Assembly: GCA_003864495.1 (NCBI GenBank)
Contig: ML133465.1
Location: forward strand, 1,720,125 to 1,784,124
Direction: 5' to 3'
Length of the DNA stretch: 64,000 nucleotides
Source of the DNA: Nemopilema nomurai
Lineage: Eukaryota; Cnidaria; Scyphozoa; Rhizostomeae; Rhizostomatidae
The notes beneath the pieces are model-generated. The model was not told the origin of the DNA. It saw only the letters and a list, made by a program, of their open reading frames with translations, and did no database searches. Shown in pieces: positions 50,932 through 61,826 of this stretch (within the stretch, counting starts at the first letter, position 1; each line of letters starts with the position of its first letter). A program made the position numbers and the translations under genes.

Positions 50932-50973
<42 letters not shown>

Positions 50974-51037
50974 GTGATGGTGATGATGATGATGGTGATG
51001 ATGATGATGGTGATGATGATGATGGTGATGATGATGA
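50527..51037. repeat. Long (GAT)n microsatellite
   Basis: About 510 bp of GAT trinucleotide interrupted by GGT and GTT units in a higher-order pattern. It gives pure D, M and I frames. It ends 60 bp before a TATA-like box upstream of the Rep-like ORF. Confidence 0.97.
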
Positions 51038-51096
51038 CCATTTCCCTAAACTCGCGTTCCTTCGTACCGGTTTTACCGTCGGGGTTCCTCCTCTCC

Positions 51097-51103
51097 TATA
51101 AAT
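51097..51103 (+). promoter_or_regulatory. TATA-like box upstream of the Rep-like ORF
   Basis: TATAAAT lies 50 bp upstream of the preferred Rep start at 51147, behind a pyrimidine stretch. The spacing would allow transcription to start between the box and the ATG. Activity is inference. Confidence 0.35.
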
Positions 51104-51146
51104 GCCAATCGCAAATCCTGTCAGTTTGTTGGGGGGTAAGAGTACG

Positions 51147-52151
51147 ATGACGATGGCGGTAAGAGCAAGAGGAGCGAAGGCGAAGTGCTGGACATTCACC
51201 TATACGTGCTGTCCTGAAAATGCGAAGGAGCTGCTTGAGCAACGGCGTGTAGACTTCGCCTACTTGATTGCGTCCAAAGTCACCAGCGACGCAGTTTACA
51301 GGAACATGCTGCGTGGCTATGCTATTTTCAGATGCCAGAAAAGAAAGCACCAGGTGGGGGAAATAATAGGCATCGAAGGGAGGCCAGAGAGACTGGAGGT
51401 GGCAGTAGCCAAGGGTTCGTCCAGGCACCACATGGCTCAGGTCAAGTGCGGGGAGTCCTTTTTTGAAATCGGCGAAAACTCCCTGAAAAGGAAGGACAAA
51501 AGCCAATTGGAAGTAATGCGAGACAGAAGGATGCAGGACGCAACGGAAGAGGCCATGGTGGAGGTGTTTGGGGAATCCTGGCTCCACAGTCAATCGACCG
51601 TCGATCGGAGCATCAAGAGACAGCGGACGGAGGTGTCAAAACAGCAGATGCTGGAACGCTTCCAGAATGCCAATCTGCGACAGTGGCAGGAAACTGTCCT
51701 CCGGTTGGTTCGAACGCAGGGGCCAAGAAGAATTACGTTCGTGGTGGACGAAGAGGGCAACACAGGAAAGACATTTCTCGCCAAGTACATAATGGCCACG
51801 AAAAACGCCTTGTACTTGACGTCGACGTCTTTGCGAGACATTGCCTATGCTTGGCAGGGCGAACAATACGTTGTTTTTGATGTCAGTAGGGAAAAGTCGA
51901 CCAAATTAAATTACTCCACTCTAGAAACCATAAAAAACGGAGTCGTATTCAGCACCAAATACAAGTCATCTACCAAAGTTTTCCCCATCCCAATAAAAAT
52001 CTGCATGATGAACTGTAAGCCCTATGCCAAAATGATGTCAAATGACAGGTACCACATCAAAGCTCTAAGTAAATCGCAGGACCCACTCGATACCACAATT
52101 TCCTTAACCATAGAGGACTTTAGATACGCCCAAGAGCCCGAAGACAAATGA
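51147..52151 (+). CDS. Endogenous CRESS-DNA virus Rep-like protein
   Basis: A single uninterrupted ORF of 334 codons from the ATG at 51147 (an earlier in-frame ATG at 51102 overlaps the TATA-like box). Residues 17-20 (FTYT) fit Rep motif I. At 55-61 (LRGYAIF) the expected HxQ of motif II is missing. At about 94-103 the motif III tyrosine is also absent (VKCGE). The superfamily 3 helicase half looks intact: Walker A 201-210 (DEEGNTGKTF), Walker B 241-245 (YVVFD) and motif C 285-290 (ICMMNC). Circular Rep-encoding ssDNA viruses use the HUH domain to nick and the helicase to unwind. Here nicking should be lost while ATPase remains possible. No capsid gene or origin stem-loop was found nearby. 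This looks like a germline viral copy, either recent, host-used, or acquired from a lineage already lacking HUH residues. GC content is higher than the surroundings. Confidence 0.8.
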   Translation: MTMAVRARGAKAKCWTFTYTCCPENAKELLEQRRVDFAYLIASKVTSDAVYRNMLRGYAIFRCQKRKHQVGEIIGIEGRPERLEVAVAKGSSRHHMAQVKCGESFFEIGENSLKRKDKSQLEVMRDRRMQDATEEAMVEVFGESWLHSQSTVDRSIKRQRTEVSKQQMLERFQNANLRQWQETVLRLVRTQGPRRITFVVDEEGNTGKTFLAKYIMATKNALYLTSTSLRDIAYAWQGEQYVVFDVSREKSTKLNYSTLETIKNGVVFSTKYKSSTKVFPIPIKICMMNCKPYAKMMSNDRYHIKALSKSQDPLDTTISLTIEDFRYAQEPEDK

Positions 52152-52213
52152 ATACTTTGCGAAAAAGTTGTCGCCATTGTTGTTCTTCCTTGATAGGGTT
52201 TCGAGAGAAATGC

Positions 52214-52410
52214 TTTGCACTCACTTCAGATATGGGTCTCCGAGCCTCGCATTCGTCCAAGTGGGCCTCCAATCTCGTTGTGAAGTACACGACAGATCAA
52301 CGTACTTAGTTATAGATGTGTGCCTGGGCTGGGCTTCTGATCACAAACTTTGCACTCACTTCAGATATGGGTCTCCGAGCCTCGCATTCGTCCAAGTGGG
52401 CCTCCAATCC
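52214..52410. repeat. 62-bp direct repeat pair
   Basis: A 62-bp segment beginning TTTGCACTCACTTCAGATAT occurs at 52214-52275 and again at 52349-52410, almost identical, 135 bp apart. It starts 62 bp after the Rep stop codon. Confidence 0.92.
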
Positions 52411-52431
52411 CGCCACCATTGAAGGAAGTAT

Positions 52432-52950
52432 AGCAAATCCATACGAGGACGAGAGCCCAGGTACTCGAACGAAAGTTTTAGAGAGAAGCCCAGCCCAACA
52501 GTTTTCAATGCTTTCCTATAGGCTATACAGTACACGAAACCGAGATTAGAAGCCCAGCAAATCCATACGAGGACGAGAGCCCAGGTACTCGAACGAAAGT
52601 TTTAGAGAGAAGCCCAGCCCAACAGTTTTCAATGCTTTCCTATAGGCTATACAGTACACGAAACCGAGATTAGAAGCCCAGCAAATCCATACGAGGACGA
52701 GAGCCCAGGTACTCGAACGAAAGTTTTAGAGAGAAGCCCAGCCCAACAGTTTTCAATGCTTTCCTATAGGCTATACAGTACACGAAACCGAGATTAGAAG
52801 CCCAGCAAATCCATACGAGGACGAGAGCCCAGGTACTCGAACGAAAGTTTTAGAGAGAAGCCCAGCCCAACAGTTTTCAATGCTTTCCTATAGGCTATAC
52901 AGTACACGAAACCGAGATTAGAGCCCAGCAAATCCATACGAGGACGAGTT
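52432..52950. repeat. 124-bp tandem array
   Basis: The unit starting AGCAAATCCATACGAGGACG recurs at 52432, 52556, 52680, 52804 and 52927 (periods 124, 124, 124, 123). There are four full copies and a short fifth. Copies are nearly identical, so the expansion is recent. It lies directly behind the Rep-like ORF and the direct repeat pair. Confidence 0.96.
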
Positions 52951-53439
52951 TTATAGAATGGCCTAGTCCCAAATTGTGAGATTGAAGGAGAAAACACATG
53001 CAATCAAATACGAAGACATTGTGTATTAGATATCTATGTATTACATATTAATCTGGGAAAGAGCCTCCCCACATACTTTTTCATACACGCAACGAAAGTG
53101 ATTACTTCGACAGCGTCTTAACAAAGAGTTACGAGCTCTACCCTCTGCGAAGCACAAGCTCTGGTCAGAAATGATTTTCCCCCATTTGCCATAACATGTT
53201 TGTTTATTCCCTTTATCAAATTCAAGTCTTCCGTCTCGGTGAATGGTGTTATGCGCTTTGTTTGCAAAGTTGACTGTTACTCGCTAGAGATCCATCGCCC
53301 GTTGATGTCAGCTGGCAGTGACTGTCTGTCTTCTCTAAAGGTTCGGTTCTGCTCTGTGTTGTAATGCAAATGTCCGCCTCTGATTCACTGACTTCCACGC
53401 CTGTCGAAGCGCTGCTAACAAGTTTTTTCAAAGAGCTGT
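52951..53439. other. Spacer, nothing recognised
   Basis: About 490 bp between the 124-bp array and the transposase relic. No exon or repeat structure was seen. Confidence 0.4.
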
Positions 53440-54786
53440 AGCTGTTCTCCAGATTCTCCCCTCAGCTTCTTGATGCAGTGATTCCTATTTTCGGCAACGT
53501 CTCGCGAACGCTTTTTGCGATAATGAATCCTTGCAACATTTGAAGTGTGTTTTTTATCTTGCGATATCAGCTCTTTTTCTTCAAGGGATAGAGCATCACA
53601 ACTCTCAGTTTCGATTATTTATCGGTAACGTGTTGGGTGCACATGCTTGCCAATAGCTTCATAGACGAGCAAGCACATTGCTTGACTCAGCTTCGTAAAC
53701 TGGGTGCCATTGCGCGTCAGTAGCAGATATTCGCATTTTGGATGAAACTTCGGCCTGACGTGTCTCGCATAGTCGTCCAAAACATGCATGCAGACGTCAT
53801 CTATGACCATGGAATCAAAGCCATACTTGTCAGCTGTTTTGAATTTCTTCTGGTCGACATATCCGCCATTTTTCGATGAACTGGTAGCATGCGAATTGTC
53901 AGGAACTGGTATTTCATAGGGTGACAACCCTTGACGCGTAAGAAGAGAAACGTCGTTATAAATCTCGTTGAAAAAGTTAGATCGGACGGCGAGACTTCTG
54001 CCGAACACTCCCGGCATCTGGCCACTATTTTCTTGTATCGTCCCATGTGAAACGGTATGACCTTTTGCAAGTCTTGCAGTGATGCCCAGTTTCTCTCCAA
54101 CGTATGCCCAGTGATGCCCAGTTCGGTCCACTGCACACGCATCTTACGAGCAATGCGTTTTCTTGCGCGCTTCAGAAACACTTCTGCAACACTGAAGTTT
54201 GATAAGATGGAAGCGGACACTCCTTGAAACTTTCGGTACTCCATTGTTTCCAACAAAGCGTTGATGTAACTAATACTTCCAGCATGTCCAATAGATTTTT
54301 CATCCTCCAAATTTGTAAAAAAGCTGACAAGCATGCCATTGAAGCCAAGTAGTAGTCAATTTTAGCCCCTCTATCCCTTCCAGCATACTGTGATCGTCCT
54401 GAGAGTACTGAATGAACTTGAGGGCACGAGAGCAAATCTGATTCGCGTGTGCTTTGTGCGACCAACCAGTAGAGCTGCACATCCATTTGGCAAACGTCTC
54501 ACTGAAAATGACCTCGTCGGAAAAGGTTTTTGGAACTACTAATACATCCTTTGGTTGTCGATCTTCTTGTCACATGTGTTTGCGGCGCAGCACATCATCA
54601 TTGACATCCTTCGGTATCGTCAAAATAAAAGAACCAAGGATGCGAATTCGTAACGTGCTTTCTGCAACCTTTGACTACGGAAGCCTTCATGTTCGCATCA
54701 CGTATAGGGCACTGGAATATTCCGTGCACGGTAGCCACTAACATCAGCCTTTTCTTCATCTTTGCCGCTCCAGGACGCCTTTCCAT
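53440..54786 (-). pseudogene. Frameshifted mobile-element protein with HPTRYR motif (tyrosine recombinase-like)
   Basis: Read on the minus strand, overlapping fragments in shifted frames follow one order. First is a zinc-finger-like segment (FQCPIRDANMK...RKHVTNSHPWFF, 54720-54610). Then come a CSSTGWSHKAHANQICSRAL block (54480), a LEDEKSIGHAGSISYINALL block (54310), FHPKCEYLLLTRNG, and a HPTRYR block that continues after a frameshift as IIETES...HYRKKRSRDV to about 53440. The order fits a repeat-borne protein family I have seen in cnidarian-type genomes. The H..R spacing suggests a tyrosine recombinase, but the catalytic set was not confirmed. Several frameshifts and stops make it non-functional. 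Confidence 0.6.
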
Positions 54787-57716
54787 CGCAATACCATCGA
54801 AGACATCTTCCCAGTTTTGTCAAGCTTAGAACTTGCAGCGCTATAAAGAGGCCAAAACTTCTCCGGACATAGGAACTCCGCGTTGCTTTTTGCGTGGAAC
54901 GTGATTAAGTAATACAAATGAGAAAGGAAATCGGCCCAAAGGAACCTGGATGGAACGTATATTCAGATTCATGTTGGAATGTATAGGAAAAGCGAGCGAA
55001 CGGAGGCCCGCAGTTCCCAAAACGGCTCGTAAGCAGCATATGCTCATATTGATGAGATGCTCACAACAAAAAGGCACAAAGGAACAAAGGGACAGTTCCT
55101 TGGTCCAGAGGACCTTTCTTGGTACCGTTGTTCCTTTTAAAAGGACCTATGGAACATTAGCCTAATGCCAGCATTCTTAAGTGTCCATTTTGGGCACCCT
55201 TAAGGGCATCTCTACCAGGAAACATCATATGGTTGCATTTGCATGGGGACACCCGAAATGACAAAGTGAGGCACAAAACATTCAGCTTTTGAACAAACGA
55301 AAACACAAAGCTTCATTGAATTGTTTCCAATTTTGGGAAGTACTGATGATGATGGCGATCTAAAGAGAGCCCGAATTACACGAAGTTCACAGTAGGAAGA
55401 CAATCGTTGGGTGATTTCGATCTTCCCCTCAATACAGAGTCTCCTTCGCGGAGCTTTCCTCTCAAGATTATTAGCGAATGATATTTATGGTCAGTTGTTA
55501 AAATTTTCTTACACATTATATGAATCTTTTCTTGATTTCTTACCAATTATTACATTCAGTCCAATGAAATCTAGGAGGAAACCACATAGATGCCATGTCA
55601 CTTCAAGCAATAATTTAGTAGGCCTTTCCCAGGATTAGACCCCAAGAAATTGACGATGAACGCGTGATTAAAGTAAAACTATTTTTTAAGAAAGTCGTAG
55701 CTTGGTGTTCATATTAATTTGTGGATTTAGTTCCTGTAATACTGTTATTATTTCTGCGTTCCCGCGAAAGAGTTCTTCTTCTCATTCTTCTTTTTCTTCT
55801 TCTTCTTCTTCTTCTTAACACTACTTAGTATTAGTTTCGCATGACAATTTCAGTACCGGGGAGCCGAAGCCACATCCAACCAGTGCTTGGCCCTTCCGAG
55901 CCTTCCTACCAAAATTAGTTTAATGTCTTATAAAATCCATGAAATATTAGTTACATTTACTTTTAATTCTTAAAACAATAGCCTATAGCGCGGACCCCTG
56001 GCCAAGGCCATTTTTCGACCCGCGCGATTTAACCTGTGTTATCAACCTGCGTTTTGCCTCTCTTTCATCTTCCTTGTTTAACTCCTGTTGACCAAATTAC
56101 TTCTCTGTTTCAGAGCGAGTACATAGAAAAACAGAGGTAAATGGATCCGCTTGCTGTGTTTGAAATGGAAGATTCACCTGCCTTTTTTGACGTTTGTATT
56201 GTAGCTTGGGACCTGTCTTGTAGTTAAATTGGGACCCTTTTGCTGAGCATTTGGACCTTGTTTAAGAAATGAAATTCACTGTCGAGTTTAAAATGCTGAG
56301 AATTCCTGCATGGAACATTCCTTCTAATCTCTAGAACCACGAATGATCAAATTTTTTAGAGCTCGTTGTAATATTTTCATCACTAGTTTGAAAATAAAGG
56401 CTTTGTAACAATCTAGACGCAATTTAACTAACTGACCGGTGTTGAAAAACACTGATTTATTTGTGAAGAAGAGGCAAGTTTCGTATGAACTCTCTAAACT
56501 ATTGAACTATCTGAACTGTCAGATTTTGTATGTATGCGTAAACTCACCCTCGTTTAGTTAGGGGAACTTAGCTTATGTTGCGTCGTTTGGTAGTCTTTCC
56601 CATATAGCAGACAACGTAATTTCAGCCTTCTGACGTCATATTCCAAATGGATGGCCCCCTTTTGTTTATTATATTGTAGCATTAGCTGCTAAACCCGCCT
56701 CTCACATGCGCCATTTTTGTGTTGGTAAACTTAACGTATCAACTGGTCATATGGTAGTAGTGGAATGTACCATTTTGATTGTGGTTGGTAAAAAAGCTGG
56801 CCAATGTGCTTAATTGCTGTAAACAGGGATTTGATTTAATATTAAATTTTGTTTGGTAGTGTTTCTCCTTGCTAGCCATAAAGCTATCTGAAATATAGAA
56901 ATTTTAAAATCTTATCGTGAAAGTGGTAATTCAAATTTTTCTAATTAAAAACTAGGAATTCCTAATCTTAAATTTTTAAATTCAAATCACCACTGTTTGT
57001 CCTGCCTTTTCCTGGCTACCTAGCTTTGTTGTGAAAATTTACGACACAGAAGTATATTGTTAACAATGTCCATGGAATTAGCGTGATTGCCAATAGTATT
57101 CGACGTACTAAGAGAGCACGTCGACGCAAGCTCAGTCCATTGGTTTCCCTTCTCACGGCAACCCTTTGTCACATTTCTTGTTAAAAAGATCCCAGGGAGA
57201 TTTTAGAGATTTTAGAGAGTGCCGAATTTAGAGATTTCAAGAAGATTGCATTGCTACATGAAGAGATTGCAAGACGATCATGATACCATACGAAGAGATT
57301 CCAGGGAGATTTCCAATTTGCAACGACTGAGTCTGGATAACTGACTATAGACGATATCAATATGCAGTCATTACAGCCATCATGGTGATTATCATTACCA
57401 TCATCAGCAGCAGCAGCAGAAACAGCATCGTTTAAAACGTCCATTTCCATGCTAGTAAAGGTTGCAGCATGTCACAACAGTATGGAGTACATGCATCTAT
57501 TCTTTTCCAAATCTGTTTGACAAATTGTGTGCTACACAATTGCTGTCCAAAATCTTCAGTACCAGAAGCAAGCGAAATTCATTAGAAACATTTCAATGAT
57601 AAGGAATATTTTCGCAAAATGAATTATTGGTCAAATACAATTGTCTGATACAAATACCATTGTAAATACTTGAAACGTCCGTTTTCTCCCAAGCATGTGT
57701 AGAGTCACTTGGTAAG
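54787..57716. other. Intergenic, mostly unassigned
   Basis: Holds a (TTC)n tract at about 55785-55815 and the 23-bp candidate exon at 56114-56136 discussed with the third BCL-2 gene. The open frames at 54841-55638 lack known motifs. Nothing else is supported. Confidence 0.4.
56114..56136 (+). other. Candidate microexon of the third BCL-2 gene
   Basis: A strong acceptor (TTCTCTGTTTCAG) and a donor (CAGAG, then GTAAAT) bracket 23 bp reading SEYIEKQ plus two bases. It fits phase 0 after SDEA at 47767 and would place EKQ just ahead of an expected GGW of BH2. The distance (8.3 kb) and small size keep confidence low. Confidence 0.3.
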
Positions 57717-60682
57717 CTACACAGAGCTTCCTTTGTCGTGCTCTTGGTATTTTTGACTCTAGAGAAAAATAAAATCTCGTTGTAAGTATTGGAAACATAA
57801 AACCCTCTATCTTAACTAAGAAACCCAAATGGGCTACTGCATAACTTAAGAGAAGACCATCTGGAAGAAAAAGGGACCATTTCTTGGCTATTAATATTCT
57901 TTTACTAAGAGAAACTATTGACTTGGGAAAGTTAGAGATATATACTTAGCTTCTAAAATCTGACCAACTGATATATCGCTTTCTTTAACAAAAGCTAGCT
58001 CCTTCCCCAGTCAATTATTCAACCAGTCAATTTAACCACCAATAAGGAATCAACTAAACAAACAGAGAATGAGAATCATATTTCATACCATGAAACTTCC
58101 ACATTTTTCAATAAGGTAGCGCCTTAGTTTCCATGTCAATTGAGGACCAAATGTCCCTCCAAGTGTCCCGATGAGATGTTGGATAATCGTGAAGCACTCT
58201 TGGTCATTGGCATTGCCGAGTAATGGATCCATGAAACGTTTCAATGCAGCCTCACTAACATTCAAACTCTGTTTATATAGATCCGATATTTCAAGCTCAT
58301 ACTCCTACGGTGAAATTTATATGTTTTCAATAAAGAGTTGAAAGAGCATTGAAATTGTGATGTTGCCACACTAAGGGGTCACATTTTTCACCCTCAAAGG
58401 TACGGTGCAATACAAATTTGCAAAAAAATTAGCCATTAAACAAAATTTCAGATGACTTTTTGGCTAGTCTGATGGTAAGGAGCTCTATCTATCTCCCCTG
58501 GGGTAATTTCTAGTGCATTATACTCTGGTCTATGTACTGCATTCAGTCCAAATGGATACCTCAAAGTCTGAAGCAAACATTTTTTCTTACTTCAATCGTT
58601 AAAGCATAAGAATTCTATACATCTAGACTTGTCGTTTTACCTTAAATTGGCCATACCAAGAGCATTTTATGCCAATTTTATGCCAACTGCCTTATTCTAT
58701 CATAAAAATGATGAAGTAGAGAAACAATATACAAAAGTTCTGAAACGGAACATGCAAAAAACAGGCACCTTCATAACTGCTGCAAAAATGAAATATAGGA
58801 AGAATACAAATATATGTTTATGCTTTAGAATTTGGCTGTATAAAATGCCACACATATGCTTTAGCAAAAGACATAGCAGCCATACAGGAATCCTGGCCCT
58901 TTCACTGACTGTAATTATCAGCAAGATATTATTCATAAGTCTATCTGAAGATCAACCTTAAAATGCAATTGCTGCTATCTAGATGGCACAGGTCTTAAAT
59001 CCATTAATCAAAGTGAGTGAAAAAAGGAATTGCTATAAAGGAATCTTTAAAAGAATTGCTAAATGGCTAGAAAAAGCAGAACTAGTTTTCACATACTTAA
59101 AGTATTTTTTCGTCTGACACTCCTCAGAGTATGCAAACATCGGAAAATAACCAAAAGCTGACCGAAAAAATAACTATATGCAGATTGAAAACACTAGAGG
59201 GTGAAGAGCAGAGCATGTGATTGGTTATAATTGACCAATCAGCATTACTTAACACCTAACTTTAGAAGAATTGCTAGCAATTCTTTAAAGTCTCTTAACT
59301 TTATTTCTTTATCAGTTCATTTCTGTATGCTAAACAAATAGCATATATGCATAATTTCAATATTTGCACAAGCCCATATATGTCAGTTCCTAGCTTAACT
59401 CTGTCTTTCAAGTCCATGCAACTAAACTAGCCCTTGTTTGTTCTTCCTAGTCAATTCTCTTCCATTCTTTTCCATCAAAAGCTACTATCTGATTCTGATG
59501 TCAAAATTAATTTCTTTTATATCAGATCTTGCAAAGACTGCAAAGATCAGCAATACATCATGAATATGTAAGTAATCTCTAAATACAATGTTTATCTCCA
59601 ATAACAGCTTGAATAAAAAGATGCTGACCTGAATGATACTGGTGCTTTCATCAATTTTCACTTCCTCAGCAGAATATTCCTATTTAGACTAGAGGTTTAC
59701 CTATACTTGCAAAAAATGAATTTCTGCTCATTGGTGAGACAACATTCCATCCAATATAGGGAGAAACAGTTAAAAGACAATTTCAAATGAGAAAATATAC
59801 ATAAAGCTACACATCACCTTTAATGGTCTTAACCCCTTCTGTTCTGCCAAGAACTCATCTGAAATCTTGATCAGTTGTGCAATTGTTGATTTCAAAGCAT
59901 CTCTGTTTACTTTGCTCATGTCAGTCTCTGCATTTTCATTTGCCTTCTGAATACTTAATACTTTGCCATCTAATGTATACCTAACATTTTCTCTAGCACC
60001 CTCTAAATCACCATTTTCTGAGGATAAAGAAAAATGCTTTTTGAAAAACTTTCTTCAAAGAGACCTTTCGTCAGTTATCAAATATATTTTAATAATCCTT
60101 CATGAGTGTTCCTAACCAAAAGTAATTCCTGTTTAAACGGATGTTCTTTAAACAACACTCATCATTTTTAATTAGTTTTCTATAAGGTAAAACTTTTACC
60201 AGTTTCCTTGAATTATCTTCCAGAGATATAAATCTCAGAAATCACATGTATTGCATTTTACTCTCCATCAGTGATCAATAAAATAGTATTGTTACTATGC
60301 AGCAAAGAACTGACTTGCATTTTTTCCTTGAGCCATTAGAAAAGATTAATCTTTCTATTTTCTGAAAAATCATTTATTTCAATAAAAGTATGCTTGTTGT
60401 CACAAAATCCTTGAGAAGTAATAAAGAAGAAATAATATTTTCAGGTCAAAACTGAGAAGTAACTGATATGAGTTACAAAACAAAAAATGTTATTCCAATT
60501 CAATAACTCAGTATTAGGTAAATAGACTATTTCATGTCATGAATGGTCATACTAAGCTATGTTAGCATTTTTATACCTGGCCTGCAGCGTCCAGCTAGTT
60601 CATCAAAATTACTCTCTGGGAAAACCTCTTCTAGATATGCATCAAGCACTAAAGTTGCAATTTGTGCATCTGTCAGAGCCAT
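57717..60682 (-). CDS. Unidentified 199-aa protein, five exons
   Basis: Exons in transcript order: 60682-60577 (ATG start), 60002-59818, 59679-59629, 58304-58089, 57758-57717 (ends TAG). With the exon 2 acceptor at 60002 the total is 600 nt, in frame. The nearer AG at 60019 follows a better pyrimidine tract but shifts the frame to an early stop. The protein is acidic and helical. It starts MALTDAQIATLVLDAYLEEV, has a middle segment KANENAETDMSKVNRDALK, and a C-terminal helical part including KRFMDPLLGNANDQECFTI and FGPQLTWKLRRYLIEK. No family is recognised and no signal peptide or membrane segment is seen. Splice signals and phase agreement at four junctions support a real gene. Confidence 0.62.
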
Positions 60683-61826
60683 ATTACCTGTCGTTTAAAA
60701 GAACTATTTGAAGTGAAGGGCTCACAAAGATTTTTGCTTGAAAAGTTAATCTTAATAAATTTTTTATTCAAGAAATGTAAAAGAGGGGAATAGAACTAGC
60801 ATCGGAATTGTCATTGTTTAAATTTTAAGGAACATATTCAAATCGAATATAGCTTTGCCGCTATTTGATACTTGAGCCACAGCCATTCAAGCTTTTTAAA
60901 CAGATATTCTCAAAAAGTAGTATTTTTCGAAAAAATACTAATGTTGTCTCTTATTATGCTAAACTTTATTCACAGACCTGTTTTTCTTTTGTGCAAAACG
61001 CGTTCTTAACTCGAAATTTAACAATGTGAAAGCATCAAACAAGAACACTAAGTTGAATAAGCACAAGGCACAAGAAGTGCAAAAAGCACAAGAAGTTATC
61101 AGCTTCAAACCTTTTCACGGTCTTCTGTAAGAAGCGGTGCACAAATTGATGAGCGAACTAGTGTTTACAAGTGCAGGATCGAATAAAGTCCAAACTAAAA
61201 GCGGAAAATGACTTCTGGGAAAGAAGTGGGTGGAAGTGATTTTCCCATCATTTTTGTTGCTGCTGCTGTATGGGGATTTGGATTGTGACCTGGTCGGGTT
61301 GCCCCCTGGGTTTGGCTGGAATTGTCCCATTATTCAAATCCAACCAAATTCACTTTAAAATTATTCAAATAGGGGGGCTCTCTCCTCGATTAGTTTACCT
61401 ATTAAGAGAGCTCCTCCTTTAAGTAATTCCATGCATACAGTTTTTCCCCACTTTTGTCTTCTTATATTGTATCATTGCATAAATCTCCTTTGAACATTTT
61501 CTTATTTCCTTTTAGTTTTGTTGGTTATTATATGGTCCTTTTAGTCTTACTTGACAAAATATACAAATAAAAACTTTAGCTACCTTCAACAGTATACTCC
61601 AAAAATGTTTTTAAAGTATTTTTGAAAAATAGCTGGGCTATGATTTTATAAATTCACTCATTTAATAATGCTAGATCTGGGACTAGTGAGATTGGCAGCT
61701 TTTTAAATCATAAGGTTGATGTCAGAGTTGTTAGTTGAAACTGCATTCAGCTATCTTATGATGAGCTTTTAAAGCAATCCTCAACTGTGCTGAAAAGTCT
61801 CTTGCCTAGTGAAGACCTATTTGGGG
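60683..61826. other. Intergenic, nothing recognised
   Basis: Upstream region of the preceding gene up to the boundary of the NHL element. The short frame at 61115-61330 has no domain. No repeat with clear ends was found. Confidence 0.4.

Noticed and set aside
50517..51150. Poly-Asp, poly-Met and poly-Ile frames
   Set aside because: Translations of the GAT array on both strands.
52214..52950. CRISPR-like appearance of regular repeats
   Set aside because: Repeats are contiguous with no unique spacers, in a eukaryotic context; these are tandem repeats.
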